From: Roridomyces roridus
Lineage: Eukaryota > Basidiomycota > Agaricomycetes > Agaricales > Mycenaceae
NCBI GenBank assembly: GCA_029378245.1
Contig: JARKIF010000031.1
Location: 372,001 to 436,000, forward strand
Direction: 5' to 3'
Length of the DNA: 64,000 bases
Below the pieces are notes generated by a model. That model had not been told where the DNA came from and made no database searches. It saw nothing but the letters and a program-made list of their open reading frames with translations. The stretch's first letter is position 1. The number at the start of each line of letters is the position of its first letter. Shown here one piece after another: positions 1-8,645 of the stretch. Position numbers and translations under genes: made by a program.

Positions 1-754
1 TCGGGGACTCGAGCCGGTCTCACTGATGGATGGATTTCATCGGTGGCGCGCCCTGTGGCGCATCAACACCCGCCTTGTGCTGCCTGGTGTTGGTGCCGTG
101 AATTTAATTTATGTAGCACGTTGGGCCGTTGGCGGCGCGAGAGCTGAGACGAGAGCATTAGTTTAGATTAGTTCCTGCCTTGCACTCGCGGATGGAATGG
201 ACCAGGGCGATCGCGTGGGGTGGCGTATACGTACGGTAAATAATTCAAGCAATGGTTGCCGAATTCCTACTTGAATCAATCACCTCCCCGCTCAGTAAAT
301 GGCTTTAGATATGCGCGCATTTTTTGCGGTCGATTTTCTGCCATCGAAGTACTCAACCGGGGACAAAAAAAATGAACCATGATGGGAGGACTCGGTTGAA
401 ATTGTCTCTCACAACTTGGTCGATACTTGGCTGAGAGCATCATTGATTGCTGGACTGCTGGCAGCGGCCTTACCCAGATGAGTGGAAGCAACTGCAAGAG
501 CGTCGTCGCTTATCGAGGGAAGCAAGTGCAGATCATGATGGTCGTCATATTTTGATCAGTGACTTCAGTGCTTGACTGAGACTCCTACTAAGTATCAGCA
601 TCGCTCCAAGGAACGAACGGCTCGGAGATCAGCGTCGGGTCGGAGAAAGCCACAACTTGAAGTGTTCTCGACGTCATCCCCCCCCCCCCCCCCCCTCGCT
701 TTCCACTGTGCGATTGCAATATTAGCCTTTTACATTCCGGAGCGGGCATTAGAT
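1..754. other. No recognisable gene; poly-C run
   Basis: I see no protein with family features in this stretch; the short open frames lack motifs. A homopolymer C run lies at about 679-696. The stretch ends at the 410-bp inverted-repeat element. Confidence 0.5.
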
Positions 755-1164
755 GGGTTGTGCAAAAGCCGTGCGGCTTTTTATGGCATTGTGCAAAGCC
801 GCGTGCGGTTTTTTCTCATGTACACGGCCTCCGATACCGCACGCCATGCCGAGAGAGTGCCGAATACGGCCTGTCTTCGTCCACGGCGAGTGTGGAGCCC
901 ATGTGAAGCAAGGCTTGATGAATTGCGCTTGGACACCATGCTGCGGTCATGGTGGAGCTCTTCCAGATTGTCGTGAGAAGTGCTTCCTGTGGGCGGTCTC
1001 ATTTGATCCGGCACTCGGCAAGACGGATAATCACTCGCGGGATGAGATACCTTGATCCGATGTCCATCACCAGTCCATCGGCAGTCACGTTTCTTGTGCG
1101 GCTTTGCACAATGCCAAAAAGCCGCACAGAGCCGCATGCGGTTCATGCGGCTTTTGCACAACCC
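755..1164. mobile_element. 410-bp MITE-like inverted-repeat element
   Basis: The ends are a perfect 17-bp inverted repeat, GGGTTGTGCAAAAGCCG at 755-771 and its complement at 1148-1164. A second perfect 17-bp inverted pair lies just inside, at 786-802 and 1098-1114 (GCATTGTGCAAAGCCGC and complement). Within the arms AAAGCC and GGCTTT also form small hairpins. No transposase frame is present and no clear target duplication is visible (flanks agat and gcct). A non-autonomous DNA transposon is the most likely reading; the superfamily cannot be assigned. Confidence 0.7.
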
Positions 1165-1397
1165 GCCTATTTGAAAGGCCAAGGAAATTTGATGTCGGCT
1201 CCGCCACTTGGGCCACTTAGGAAGTGAGTGAGATGAGACATTCTCCTGGACCTCGATAGATATTAGATGGATGATCTAGGAATGTGAAATGTGAGTCTCA
1301 GTCTCGCAGGAGTACAGGAATGACTCCTCTGATGTCTCAGTCTCAGTCTCGGTCGAAGAATCGATATCATCATCATCATTGTGGTCTTCATCATATC

Positions 1398-1437
1398 ATA
1401 TCATGTAGATTCCAATGATGAATTGGCGCGGGCGCGG
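1398..1437 (+). repeat. 40-bp flanking direct repeat, left copy
   Basis: Identical over 40 bp to 5996-6035 (begins ATATCATGTAGATTCC, ends GCGCGGGCGCGG). It abuts the 44-bp B repeat on the left side of the retroelement, so the two copies sit exactly outside the element. Confidence 0.9.
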
Positions 1438-1481
1438 GCGCCGCTTCCGGGTCGCAGCCGATGGGTGCCGAAGATGAACCC
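1438..1481 (+). repeat. B2 repeat of the YR retroelement
   Basis: A 44-bp perfect match to 1809-1852 (contains CCGGGTCGCAGCCGATGGG). It forms the outermost part of the left end and pairs with the inner B1 copy in a split-direct-repeat arrangement. Confidence 0.85.
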
Positions 1482-1566
1482 TGATGGCTACTGTGCTGTT
1501 GTCTATGCTACGTATGCTAATGTTGAACTGCGAAGAAGTTAGTCGACAAAGGTGCGGGCGGGTGGG

Positions 1567-1719
1567 TCAAAAGCTGAGGTTAGTCGAGGTTGTGAGTGGG
1601 GAAAATCGGAGATGCGGGTGGTGATGGTTCGGGAGAAGGAGAGACCAGTCACCTGACACCCGCACTCCTCTGTCACAAGACAACGTATTGATCCTCACTT
1701 GCTCGGATCAATACTCCCG
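1567..1719 (+). repeat. A2 repeat with recombination-like site
   Basis: Matches 5843-5995 over 153 bp except for an inverted 10-bp spacer. It includes 10-bp inverted arms GTATTGATCC (1685-1694) and GGATCAATAC (1705-1714) around the spacer TCACTTGCTC (1695-1704). The arm-spacer-arm form is like tyrosine-recombinase core sites. Confidence 0.85.
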
Positions 1720-1808
1720 TCTTGTTCTCAGATTCAGGCTCACACAGATCGAGAAAAGAACCAACGAAACAACAGCAGTATATTGTGGGTGAGGAAGGGC
1801 GGCGCTAC

Positions 1809-1852
1809 GCGCCGCTTCCGGGTCGCAGCCGATGGGTGCCGAAGATGAACCC
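1809..1852 (+). repeat. B1 repeat of the YR retroelement
   Basis: Inner copy of the 44-bp repeat at 1438-1481, located just downstream (on the minus strand) of the recombinase stop. Confidence 0.85.
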
Positions 1853-1915
1853 ACAAGCCGGCCCAGCCGAGGCATGACATCGGCGAACCCACAAGCAAAG
1901 ACGGCGAAAAGACAA

Positions 1916-3181
1916 CTAGTGCCCATGAATGAATTCGGCATGGCGTGGAGCCAAGTCTTCGAGTGACCGCCAATATTTGTGGAAGGCGTCGGACGACCAC
2001 CGGCCTGTTGCCTTTACCACGTCGGGTGCCACCCCGGCGATCAGGAACTCCGTCGTTCCTCCAATGCGGAAGCTGTGTCCGGTGGTACGCGGGTATCCGT
2101 GCCGTTGCCAAATCTCGTTGCAACGATCCAGGAATTTGGGCTTTGTTAATATGGTGGCTCCGTGTGGTGATCGGTAGGTGAATAATGGAACATCGTCGCC
2201 ACAACGATTGACCAACAGATGCATGTCCAGCGCGGTTCTCGGATTCAACGGATCCGTCTGTGAGGTCAAAATGACGTCCTCGCCCTCTGAATGAGTCTTC
2301 GTGCGAGGTAAGTGTAGCACAGTCGAGTTGCCACGAGATGACTTAGACACATGGCAACGAGAAGGTATGTCCTCGCATGCCAGTTCGGTGGTGGAGACCG
2401 GTAGGATTTCGCCCAAACGGCATTGACCCCAGAACGCCACGCACGCTGCGCCAAAAACAGCGACGTCCCGAGGATTCGAAAAATCAAGCCCGCTGCGCAG
2501 AATACGCAGCATGTTGGCATTGATAGGAGGTCGCCGCGGGCGTTTGGAGGAGGAAGGTGCGAGGTTTTGTACCCCGTTGAGAACGTAGCGTAGTCGAAGT
2601 CCTCCGTTCCACGGAGCGTTCTGCGCGACGTGCCAAGCCTTGAGAGCGGCAATATTGTTGCGCGCCGTGGACCCGGCGTGGATTCCTGCGCTGGATGCTG
2701 CAAACGCGCATAGGACGAACTCGTCCGCGGGAAGTTGGAGCGCTTGAGGAACCCCTTCCTTCTCGCAGAAGGCTATAAAGCGCTCCATCGCGCTACTGTA
2801 GTTGCCCAGAGTAGATTTTGCCCATCCGTGTTGCAGAGCGAAGTCAACGGAATCGATTGATGCGGCTGATAAATTTGTATGAATCAGATTGCTGGGTAGG
2901 CGTTCGTGATTGTGGAAACGAGCGAAGAGCCGCCCAGGCACCGTAGGGTGGCGCTTGTGACTGGGCCGAGACTGCGTTCTGGTAGCTTGAGTACTGTTCC
3001 GCGACGAGGATGATGCGACCGGACGAGACTGAGTTGCCTTTGAAGGTGTTGACGTGCTCATGAGCTTCCTTGGTGCGAAATACCCGGGGGAAAGGAAAGG
3101 GTTATCGGTGCGCATAGCAAGATGGAATGATCGACACTGAAACGTTGAGTGCACATTGCATATTGAAAATGAATTTATCAA
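1916..3181 (-). CDS. Tyrosine recombinase of retroelement
   Basis: A 421-aa open frame. The C-terminal half is a tyrosine-recombinase catalytic domain: Arg255 in WGQCRLGEI, the HxxR box His369-Ser-Phe-Arg372 (GHSFRIGG), Trp395 in GRWSSDAF and the nucleophile Tyr403 in HKYWR, so the R-H-R-W-Y set is complete. The middle (about 95-205) resembles the helical SAM-like/core-binding domain that precedes this fold. The first ~90 residues are Ser/Thr/Pro/Arg-rich and low complexity; Met41 (MSTSTPSK) is an alternative start. In DIRS/Ngaro elements this enzyme integrates the circular cDNA into the genome in place of a DDE integrase. It follows the RT-RH frame by about 20 nt on the same strand. All catalytic residues being present suggests an enzyme that could have been recently active. 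Confidence 0.88.
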   Translation of the reverse strand: MINSFSICNVHSTFQCRSFHLAMRTDNPFLSPGYFAPRKLMSTSTPSKATQSRPVASSSSRNSTQATRTQSRPSHKRHPTVPGRLFARFHNHERLPSNLIHTNLSAASIDSVDFALQHGWAKSTLGNYSSAMERFIAFCEKEGVPQALQLPADEFVLCAFAASSAGIHAGSTARNNIAALKAWHVAQNAPWNGGLRLRYVLNGVQNLAPSSSKRPRRPPINANMLRILRSGLDFSNPRDVAVFGAACVAFWGQCRLGEILPVSTTELACEDIPSRCHVSKSSRGNSTVLHLPRTKTHSEGEDVILTSQTDPLNPRTALDMHLLVNRCGDDVPLFTYRSPHGATILTKPKFLDRCNEIWQRHGYPRTTGHSFRIGGTTEFLIAGVAPDVVKATGRWSSDAFHKYWRSLEDLAPRHAEFIHGH

Positions 3182-3201
3182 TTAGATGAAACTGTATCAC
3201 G

Positions 3202-4779
3202 CTACAGATTGTGATCTATTAGTGAGGTGAGGCAATAGGGTAATTTAAACGAAGTATGAGCGCGACGAAGGCCCGGTGCCGGTAAGCCTCTCGAAGGCTT
3301 GTCGGCGAGATTAAGTAAGGAAGGCGTGTAGAAGGTAGAAATCCAAATGGAATGCGAACGCATGAGAGAGACAATACGCCGGAGGACCCTATTCTGCTCG
3401 GGATTGCGGGATTTACCGCCTTCGAGAGCGCCAATAACGCCCGCGTTGTCAGAACGGATTTGAAAATGGACGTTGGAGTGTCCACGGTGGATGGCAAAAC
3501 GGATGCCCAACTCAATGGCTACCATCTCAGCCCAGCCAATGTCGCGTTCGTCGGCCATCCATCCGGGCGAGAGTTTCCAAGCCTGCCATACACCGTCAAA
3601 TACGACCCCGATGCCCCACGACGTTGAGGCATCCACCCAGAATTCAACTGGGGAGACGGACGGGGGCTTGAGGAGCTTTGAACCGCAGAAAGGGCGCGAG
3701 AGTTGGTCTCTCCACCACGCTATATCTTCCAGAACACTTGCATTCGGCGTACGGCGAGAGAATGGGGAGGTGGAATGAGGGAAGGAGGATACAAATTTTG
3801 AGACTGCTGGGAGCCTGGAACGTCCGTCCGGTAGTGCGAGTGAGCAGTGAACCAGAGTCCCGAGCACCGATTCGGCCTCGTCTCGGCAGAATTTTGCGCC
3901 GGAGATCCAAGCGGTCAACTTCTCTATATAACGACACTTTTTATCCTCGGGAATCTCCACCGTTTTGTTGGTGAGATCCCAGAGGAAGCCAATGTATTTG
4001 AACACTGTTGCGAAGTCCCGTGTCTTGGATTCTTTCCAAGGCCACCCGAGTATCTTCGCGAGTGCGTAGATTTCGTCGAGACCGTAGGTGAATGATGAGG
4101 GATCAGAGGATTTGGGGTAGCGTAGGAATAGGAAGTCGTCCACCCATTTTTTGAGTGGTCCGAAGTCGTTTGCGCGGTAGATGGCCGCTATCGCGTCCGC
4201 CAAGCGACCGAAGACGCCGCCAGAGCTCCCAGCGCCGAATGGACAGGTGTGATCCAGATAATACAGGTTGCGCCTGTGGATAACGAGGGAGGGTTGTTGC
4301 GATGGGTGGACAGGGCATCGCCGGTAGGCAGCATCGACATCGAGTGTCGCTCCTTCGGTGCCGGGAGGAGCGTCCATCACGAGGAGAGATACCTCGGTGA
4401 AGGTACCCCACTCGCACGGGAAGTCGTCGGGATTGATTTCGGCGTTGACAGATGAATGAAAGGGATCGTCGCGAGGGAAGGAGAAATCCTGAATTATACG
4501 AAACTCGTCAATTGTACCGGCCTTCGGAACGGTGCCTAGGGGCGACGTCCGAAAAGGACCTATTAGCTGCTCTAAAAACGAGCTCCTTCGCGACGGAGAT
4601 GATGGCATTGCCACTGGTGTCCAGAGCCCAGGTGTTATTGATCTCCTTGGTGGACGCACGATTGGAGAAGGAACAGTATTTGTCGGTAAGGAAGTGTAAG
4701 GGAACATGAGTCTTCCAACCGTCGATAAACTTCTTGCGAATAGGTTCGGCCACGAGAATGCCGGCACCGGAGGCGACAC
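3202..4779 (-). CDS. Reverse transcriptase-RNase H of YR retroelement
   Basis: A 525-aa open frame. RT palm motifs: motif A LDVDAAY (Asp147/Asp149), motif B with the stretch GAGSSGGVF (about 182-190), and motif C WVDDFLF (212-218), where VDD replaces the usual YxDD, as in other DIRS-type enzymes. An RNase H domain follows: Asp383 (WVDAS), Glu418 (WAEMVAIE), Asp444 (RSDNAGVIGA) and Asp493 (LADKPSRG), a full D-E-D-D set. There is no protease or DDE integrase domain. It copies the element RNA into DNA and removes the RNA strand. The true start may lie upstream: between it and the gag-like ORF is a 22-bp tandem array, and a recoding or internal initiation step cannot be read from the sequence. 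Confidence 0.88.
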   Translation of the reverse strand: MSPPVPAFSWPNLFARSLSTVGRLMFPYTSLPTNTVPSPIVRPPRRSITPGLWTPVAMPSSPSRRSSFLEQLIGPFRTSPLGTVPKAGTIDEFRIIQDFSFPRDDPFHSSVNAEINPDDFPCEWGTFTEVSLLVMDAPPGTEGATLDVDAAYRRCPVHPSQQPSLVIHRRNLYYLDHTCPFGAGSSGGVFGRLADAIAAIYRANDFGPLKKWVDDFLFLRYPKSSDPSSFTYGLDEIYALAKILGWPWKESKTRDFATVFKYIGFLWDLTNKTVEIPEDKKCRYIEKLTAWISGAKFCRDEAESVLGTLVHCSLALPDGRSRLPAVSKFVSSFPHSTSPFSRRTPNASVLEDIAWWRDQLSRPFCGSKLLKPPSVSPVEFWVDASTSWGIGVVFDGVWQAWKLSPGWMADERDIGWAEMVAIELGIRFAIHRGHSNVHFQIRSDNAGVIGALEGGKSRNPEQNRVLRRIVSLMRSHSIWISTFYTPSLLNLADKPSRGLPAPGLRRAHTSFKLPYCLTSLIDHNL

Positions 4780-5000
4780 GTCCTTCTACGAAGTCCGGTG
4801 CACGCTGCGTAGATGTGGAAGCGGAGGTGAGCGGGAGGGTATTGGCGACGTGCGAATCACGGCTCCGATCTGAGGTTCGTCGTGAGTAGCCGTCGCCAGA
4901 CAAGTAGGGAGTATTGTGAGATTGGGAAGAATTGGTGACACGGCGCGAACAAAGCAAGGGGTTCAACCCGCAAAACAAGCAGGATAGACAGAGTAGGTTA

Positions 5001-5326
5001 TAAAAGCCCGAGACGATGGGTCTGAAAGCCCCAAGCGATGGGTGTAAAAATGAATAGAAGGGTGAAACCCGATGGGTCTGAAAGCCCGAATCGGTGGGTC
5101 TAAAAGCCCGAATCGTTGGGTCTAAAAGCCCGAATAGGTGGGTCTAAAAGCCCGAAGTAATGGGTCTGGAAAGCCCGAATGGATGGGTCTAAAAGCCCGA
5201 ATGGGTGGGTCTAAAAGCCCGAATGGGTGGGTCTAAAAGCCCGAGTGGATGGGTCTAAAAGCCCGAATGGGTGGGTCTAAAAGCCCGAATGGATGGGTTC
5301 AAAACCCGATGGGTCTAAAAGCCCGA
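5001..5326 (+). repeat. 22-bp tandem repeat array
   Basis: About 13-15 degenerate copies of a ~22-bp unit with core GGGTCTAAAAGCCCGAATGG, between the gag-like and RT frames of the retroelement. Variation is mainly at the two bases between unit cores (gatggg, gtgggt, gttggg); one unit is shortened and one carries an insertion (around 5050). It is a minisatellite, with no spacers that would suggest CRISPR. Confidence 0.9.
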
Positions 5327-5376
5327 ATTGTAACGAGGATGGATTCCCGTAGGATGTGAATTAATAATAGATAAGA

Positions 5377-5832
5377 TCACTCACCACCGTTGATGTAGCC
5401 TTGAATTAACTGATCCACTGTGTCGGTGGGAAGGCTTTGGAGCAACTGTAGACGTGCATCTCCTGCACTTGAGTTCCCAGTGGGTAGGGGTGCAAGGTCT
5501 GGGTCGTCGATCGATCCCGACTCGGACAGAGCCTCGTCCCCGGAGGGTGTCTCAGAATTGACACCTCCCCAAGGAGGCGGAGTAGGAGTGCGAACCCGGG
5601 AGGCCCAAGCGCTGCGTTGTGTCCGTGAGAACAAAGGCTTGTAACGAGGGTTGTCCATGTAGTGGAGGTTCTGATCGATATGGTCTTTGACTCGTGCACG
5701 GAGTTCAGTTGTCGAGCCGCCGCCGTCCAAGTCGAAGACTGTGGCCGCGGATAGGAGCTGTGGCTTCCTCAACTGAGACACGGTCTTGTGGAAGGAGGGA
5801 GGAGGAGTTGACTGGGGTGCGAATGGAGGCAT
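5377..5832 (-). CDS. Gag-like protein with SAP-like motif, YR retroelement
   Basis: The first ORF of the element. The open frame extends upstream to 5976, but that part lies inside the direct repeat, so the Met at 5832 (MPPFAPQSTPP) is preferred; it gives about 152 aa. Near the N-terminus, LRKPQLLSAATVFDLDG followed by STTELRARVKDHI looks like a SAP DNA-binding helix-turn-helix (Leu and Gly spacing). The remainder is acidic and Ser/Pro-rich with no zinc knuckle. By position it corresponds to the gag-like ORF of DIRS/Ngaro elements; the SAP call rests only on residue pattern. Neighbour: the minisatellite, then the RT frame. Confidence 0.6.
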   Translation of the reverse strand: MPPFAPQSTPPPSFHKTVSQLRKPQLLSAATVFDLDGGGSTTELRARVKDHIDQNLHYMDNPRYKPLFSRTQRSAWASRVRTPTPPPWGGVNSETPSGDEALSESGSIDDPDLAPLPTGNSSAGDARLQLLQSLPTDTVDQLIQGYINGGE

Positions 5833-5842
5833 CGAGTGCAAA

Positions 5843-5995
5843 TCAAAAGCTGAGGTTAGTCGAGGTTGTGAGTGGGGAAAATCGGAGATGCGGGTGGTGA
5901 TGGTTCGGGAGAAGGAGAGACCAGTCACCTGACACCCGCACTCCTCTGTCACAAGACAACGTATTGATCCGAGCAAGTGAGGATCAATACTCCCG
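5843..5995 (+). repeat. A1 repeat with inverted-spacer recombination-like site
   Basis: Copy of 1567-1719. Arms GTATTGATCC (5961-5970) and GGATCAATAC (5981-5990) are identical to the left copy, but the spacer is GAGCAAGTGA (5971-5980), the exact reverse complement of TCACTTGCTC in the left copy. It forms the right (5') end of the element. Confidence 0.85.
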
Positions 5996-6035
5996 ATATC
6001 ATGTAGATTCCAATGATGAATTGGCGCGGGCGCGG
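5996..6035 (+). repeat. 40-bp flanking direct repeat, right copy
   Basis: Identical to 1398-1437; it starts directly after the TCCCG that closes the A1 repeat. Confidence 0.9.
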
Positions 6036-7300
6036 ACGCGGAACGATGGATCGGGCGTCCTCCTAAGTCCTACGGAAATACGAATACGAATTCATTTAAA
6101 GCCCTCCTTTGCCACAGTGTTTCTTTCTTGTTTGCCCCTGAGCGCGACAGGGCGCGCCGACGGGCAGTGCTAGGCTCTAGCAGACAACCGGCATTCATGG
6201 ACACCCTGGGCCCTGAGCGTGCGCAACGTCGGGACTGCGGCTCGGCTCGACCTCACTCCACAGCCTAGACTTCCGTGAGCCCGCAGTCCCAATCTCAGGT
6301 CAGTCATCCACCCACAGCCTCGGAGGCGAAGTCAATCCCACACACCTCCGCAGCAGAAGCCCGAATCCGACACCGAATTCCGATCGTCGCCGTGCACCGC
6401 ACTACGGGGTCTACCCACCGAAGGTCCGAAGCCAAATCCGAATGCCCGACGAACAGCAACAGGTTGCCGGCAGGGCGGGAGGATCGGGAATCGGGATGAC
6501 ATCGAGGCTGTGAGATATGATTGCAATCAATCAATGAAGATAAGAAGAGATAAGATGGAAGATTAGATGCCGGGGAACGGAACTGGAAGTGATTTAGAGA
6601 AGACGAAAATGGAAACAAGGAATTGGACCGATCGCGAATAAAGATTCCATACTTGATTCCCGGGGGGGGAGTGTGCATACTTACCTGGGATGAAGATTAG
6701 ATCCCAGTGGAGCACATGAACGAATCGCAGACAGAAAACAAACAAAGTCAAGGCCAATTGTGAACAAGGCCGCCCGCAGTTGTCAAGGGGCGCTTGTTGT
6801 TCAGTGAGTCTTCGGGCGGGGCACGGAAGAAAGGAATACAAGAAGAAGAAGAAGAAGAAGCAATGACAAGTACCCGCCGGGGCTGAGATGAATTTAGGCT
6901 ATCTGCCCATTCGATGTTCACCGTGACAGCGAGCGGCGAGCGCCTGAGATGGAGATGGAGATATACTCTGATAAGATTGAAATGGAGAGCATGAGACAAT
7001 AACTCCTACCGAATCGAGAACAAGGTACCGGTGTCATTAGCTGCCTCCCGTTTTTGTTGTTGTGATCCACGAGGACGCCGTAAGCGCAAAGAGCATATGT
7101 CTTGGAACTTTATCCTGTGAAGTGAAGCAAGATGAAAGCCACGAGTGCGAAAGCAGAACAACAACAACAAGGAAAACAAGAGCTCACGCCTTGTGCGCAC
7201 ACAATAACCGACACAATACCACGCCTCCTTCGAGGCTGCTTGACGACCCGACACGTCTGTGAATGAAAATTCCGATTTTTATTATGTAAACACGTTGTAT
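6036..7300. other. No recognisable gene; short AAG microsatellite
   Basis: About 1.3 kb without a frame showing family motifs. An AGAAGA microsatellite lies near 6840-6860. It may be ancestral intergenic DNA between the retroelement and the first MYND copy. Confidence 0.45.
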
Positions 7301-7877
7301 TTATTCCCCAATGAACTTGACGACACAGGCCCAGAAGCCCGGAGTGGCAGATATGAGATCGCACGTCGCTTGATTAATAAAGTAGCTGCCGAGGAAGAGG
7401 GCAAAGGAGACGTAGAAGTCCCTCTCTGGTAAGAAATCAATGTGATCTTCAAGCTGCTGGCGGTGCGTGTGGATGAAATCTACCCACGGCCAGACGCGTG
7501 GCCACAAGGAAAACCCAATTTCTCCCTCCTTTCGAAGCTGGAAGATCGCATTCAAAGCCACGTCCGCGGATGCAATATCTTGCCTAGCACGCGCAGAAAG
7601 GTCTTCAAGGCGGGGGATGCGAGCTGGATCGAGAACGGGGAAGAAGACGGCTAGAAATGCCATCTGCTGGGAGCGAGAGAGGGTGGGTGTCTCCATTAGG
7701 TCCCGTGCATGCAGGGCCTGAGCCAAAGTGCGAGTTTCCGCCGCTGCAAGGGACGCGACGCGCTTTTCACGCAATCAGATGGTGGCTCGGGGGAAGGAAG
7801 ATAATCTGCACCCGGATGGAGACTGGAAGGAGGTCCAAGTTGCGTGGATGTAGATCCCGGTGTATCAACGGAGTCAT
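7301..7877 (-). pseudogene. MYND-family gene, 5' fragment (copy A)
   Basis: Start ATG at 7877 (MTPLIHRDLHPRNLD), first exon ending at SIR, a ~49-nt intron (gtgcag..aaaag), then an exon beginning RVASLAAAETRTLAQ. It matches the N-terminal part of the three longer copies in this window, including the landmarks FFPVLDPARIPRLE, LWPRVWPWVDFIHTH and SATPGFWACVVKF. It ends at IGE-stop about 190 residues in, so the C-terminal ~500 residues, including the MYND zinc finger, are absent. The full-length family is expanded in Mycena-like genomes; its function is unknown. An F-box relic lies about 570 bp to the right. Confidence 0.75.
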
Positions 7878-8104
7878 GGTGGAGGCTTGAGAGTCAGGGT
7901 GGTGGTCAAGTGGAAGCAGGGACGATCAAGGGACGATGTGATAACCAATCAACTTTGATCATGCTTATCAAAGGGACCCTGCTCTTGAGTCTTGACCACT
8001 AGCTGGCGCACGTGGCCCCCCCAATGACATTGCCTTAAATGGCAATTCTGCCCGCTTAACGGCTATAGTGCCGTCATGGTCACTACGGTGACACCTATTT
8101 CAAT

Positions 8105-8205
8105 TGCCGCTCTAGCTCAGTGGTAGTAATCAAAGATCATTACATATCTCGGCAGCTATCACCATGTGGGTTCAACCCTTTGGGTTGCCATTTCTTTTTT
8201 CTTTT
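8105..8205 (+). other. tRNA-like segment with Pol III box A and B matches
   Basis: CTAGCTCAGTGGTAG at about 8113-8127 resembles a tRNA D-arm/box A, and GGGTTCAACCC at about 8169-8179 a T-arm/box B, with a long T-run after 8190 that could stop Pol III. Acceptor and anticodon stems do not pair well, so this is more likely a tRNA relic or tRNA-derived SINE head than a functional tRNA. A second tRNA-3'-like piece in the opposite orientation (about 8300-8375, with GGGGTTGAACATGCAACC) lies beside it. Confidence 0.35.
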
Positions 8206-8446
8206 TTTTTTGGTTGAAGAACTCAGATCCCGCCGTGAATTGGCGGTTAGACGCAGGTTAGGTTAGGTTAGTTTCAGGTGGCTTCAGTTGTACAAGTTCA
8301 GTTTAAAAAATGTTGCTGCAGCCGGGGTTGAACATGCAACCTTCTGATTAGGTAATGAAAAAGTCACGTGTTTTGTCATTGGGGGGGGGACAGCAGAGGG
8401 GTTTTTGACCACTCGGTCTTAACGCGCCGGAGTCTGCGAAATAACT

Positions 8447-8645
8447 CGATGGCTCCCAAACGAAGCCGCCATGGAGATAATCCGACACTCCAGGCAGACC
8501 TTGGTCGATCTCTGTCGCGTCTCCAGAGTCCAAGCTCTCTCACGCGCTCGTGTCATGCTGGTGTCATGACATCCCTCTTAACCTGGATATCCCGAGGGAA
8601 GTCGTCCGCTTTTGCAAATCGGTCGTCCGAAACCCCGGGGTAAAG
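8447..8645 (+). pseudogene. F-box gene relic
   Basis: Reading ITRWLPNEAAMEIIRHS then LVDLCRVSR reproduces the F-box start of the intact paralogues (ITRWLPNEVLVEIIRHS, VALCRVSKLFHAL), but the frame stops at a TGA soon after. A second frame continues with IPREVVRFCKSVVRNPG, which matches the following paralogue segment (KVASFCHSVIHNPE). A frameshift plus a stop mark it as a dead copy; no downstream exons follow on this strand. Confidence 0.65.

Larger units (their letters stand above)
1438..5995 (-). mobile_element. Tyrosine-recombinase retroelement (DIRS/Ngaro-like)
   Basis: A minus-strand retroelement carrying, in order, a gag-like ORF, an RT-RNase H ORF and a tyrosine recombinase ORF, with no DDE integrase and no LTR pair. 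Split direct repeats replace LTRs: a 153-bp unit at 5843-5995 recurs at 1567-1719, and a 44-bp unit at 1809-1852 recurs at 1438-1481, giving the order A1-genes-B1-A2-B2 typical of Ngaro-type elements. The whole is flanked by identical 40-bp direct repeats (1398-1437 and 5996-6035). Such elements are thought to integrate by site-specific recombination of a circular DNA. The three ORFs are open, so the copy may be young. Boundaries are inferred from the repeats. Confidence 0.85.

Noticed and set aside
781..1182. 133-aa minus-strand frame with paired terminal motifs
   Set aside because: It lies almost wholly inside the 410-bp inverted-repeat element; its N- and C-terminal residues simply reflect the inverted repeats.
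5001..5326. Regular repeats that might look like a CRISPR array
   Set aside because: Units are contiguous with no unique spacers, in a eukaryotic retroelement; it is a minisatellite.
6304..6678. 124-aa minus-strand frame in the 6-7 kb spacer
   Set aside because: No family features, no paralogue in the window and no plausible exon partners.
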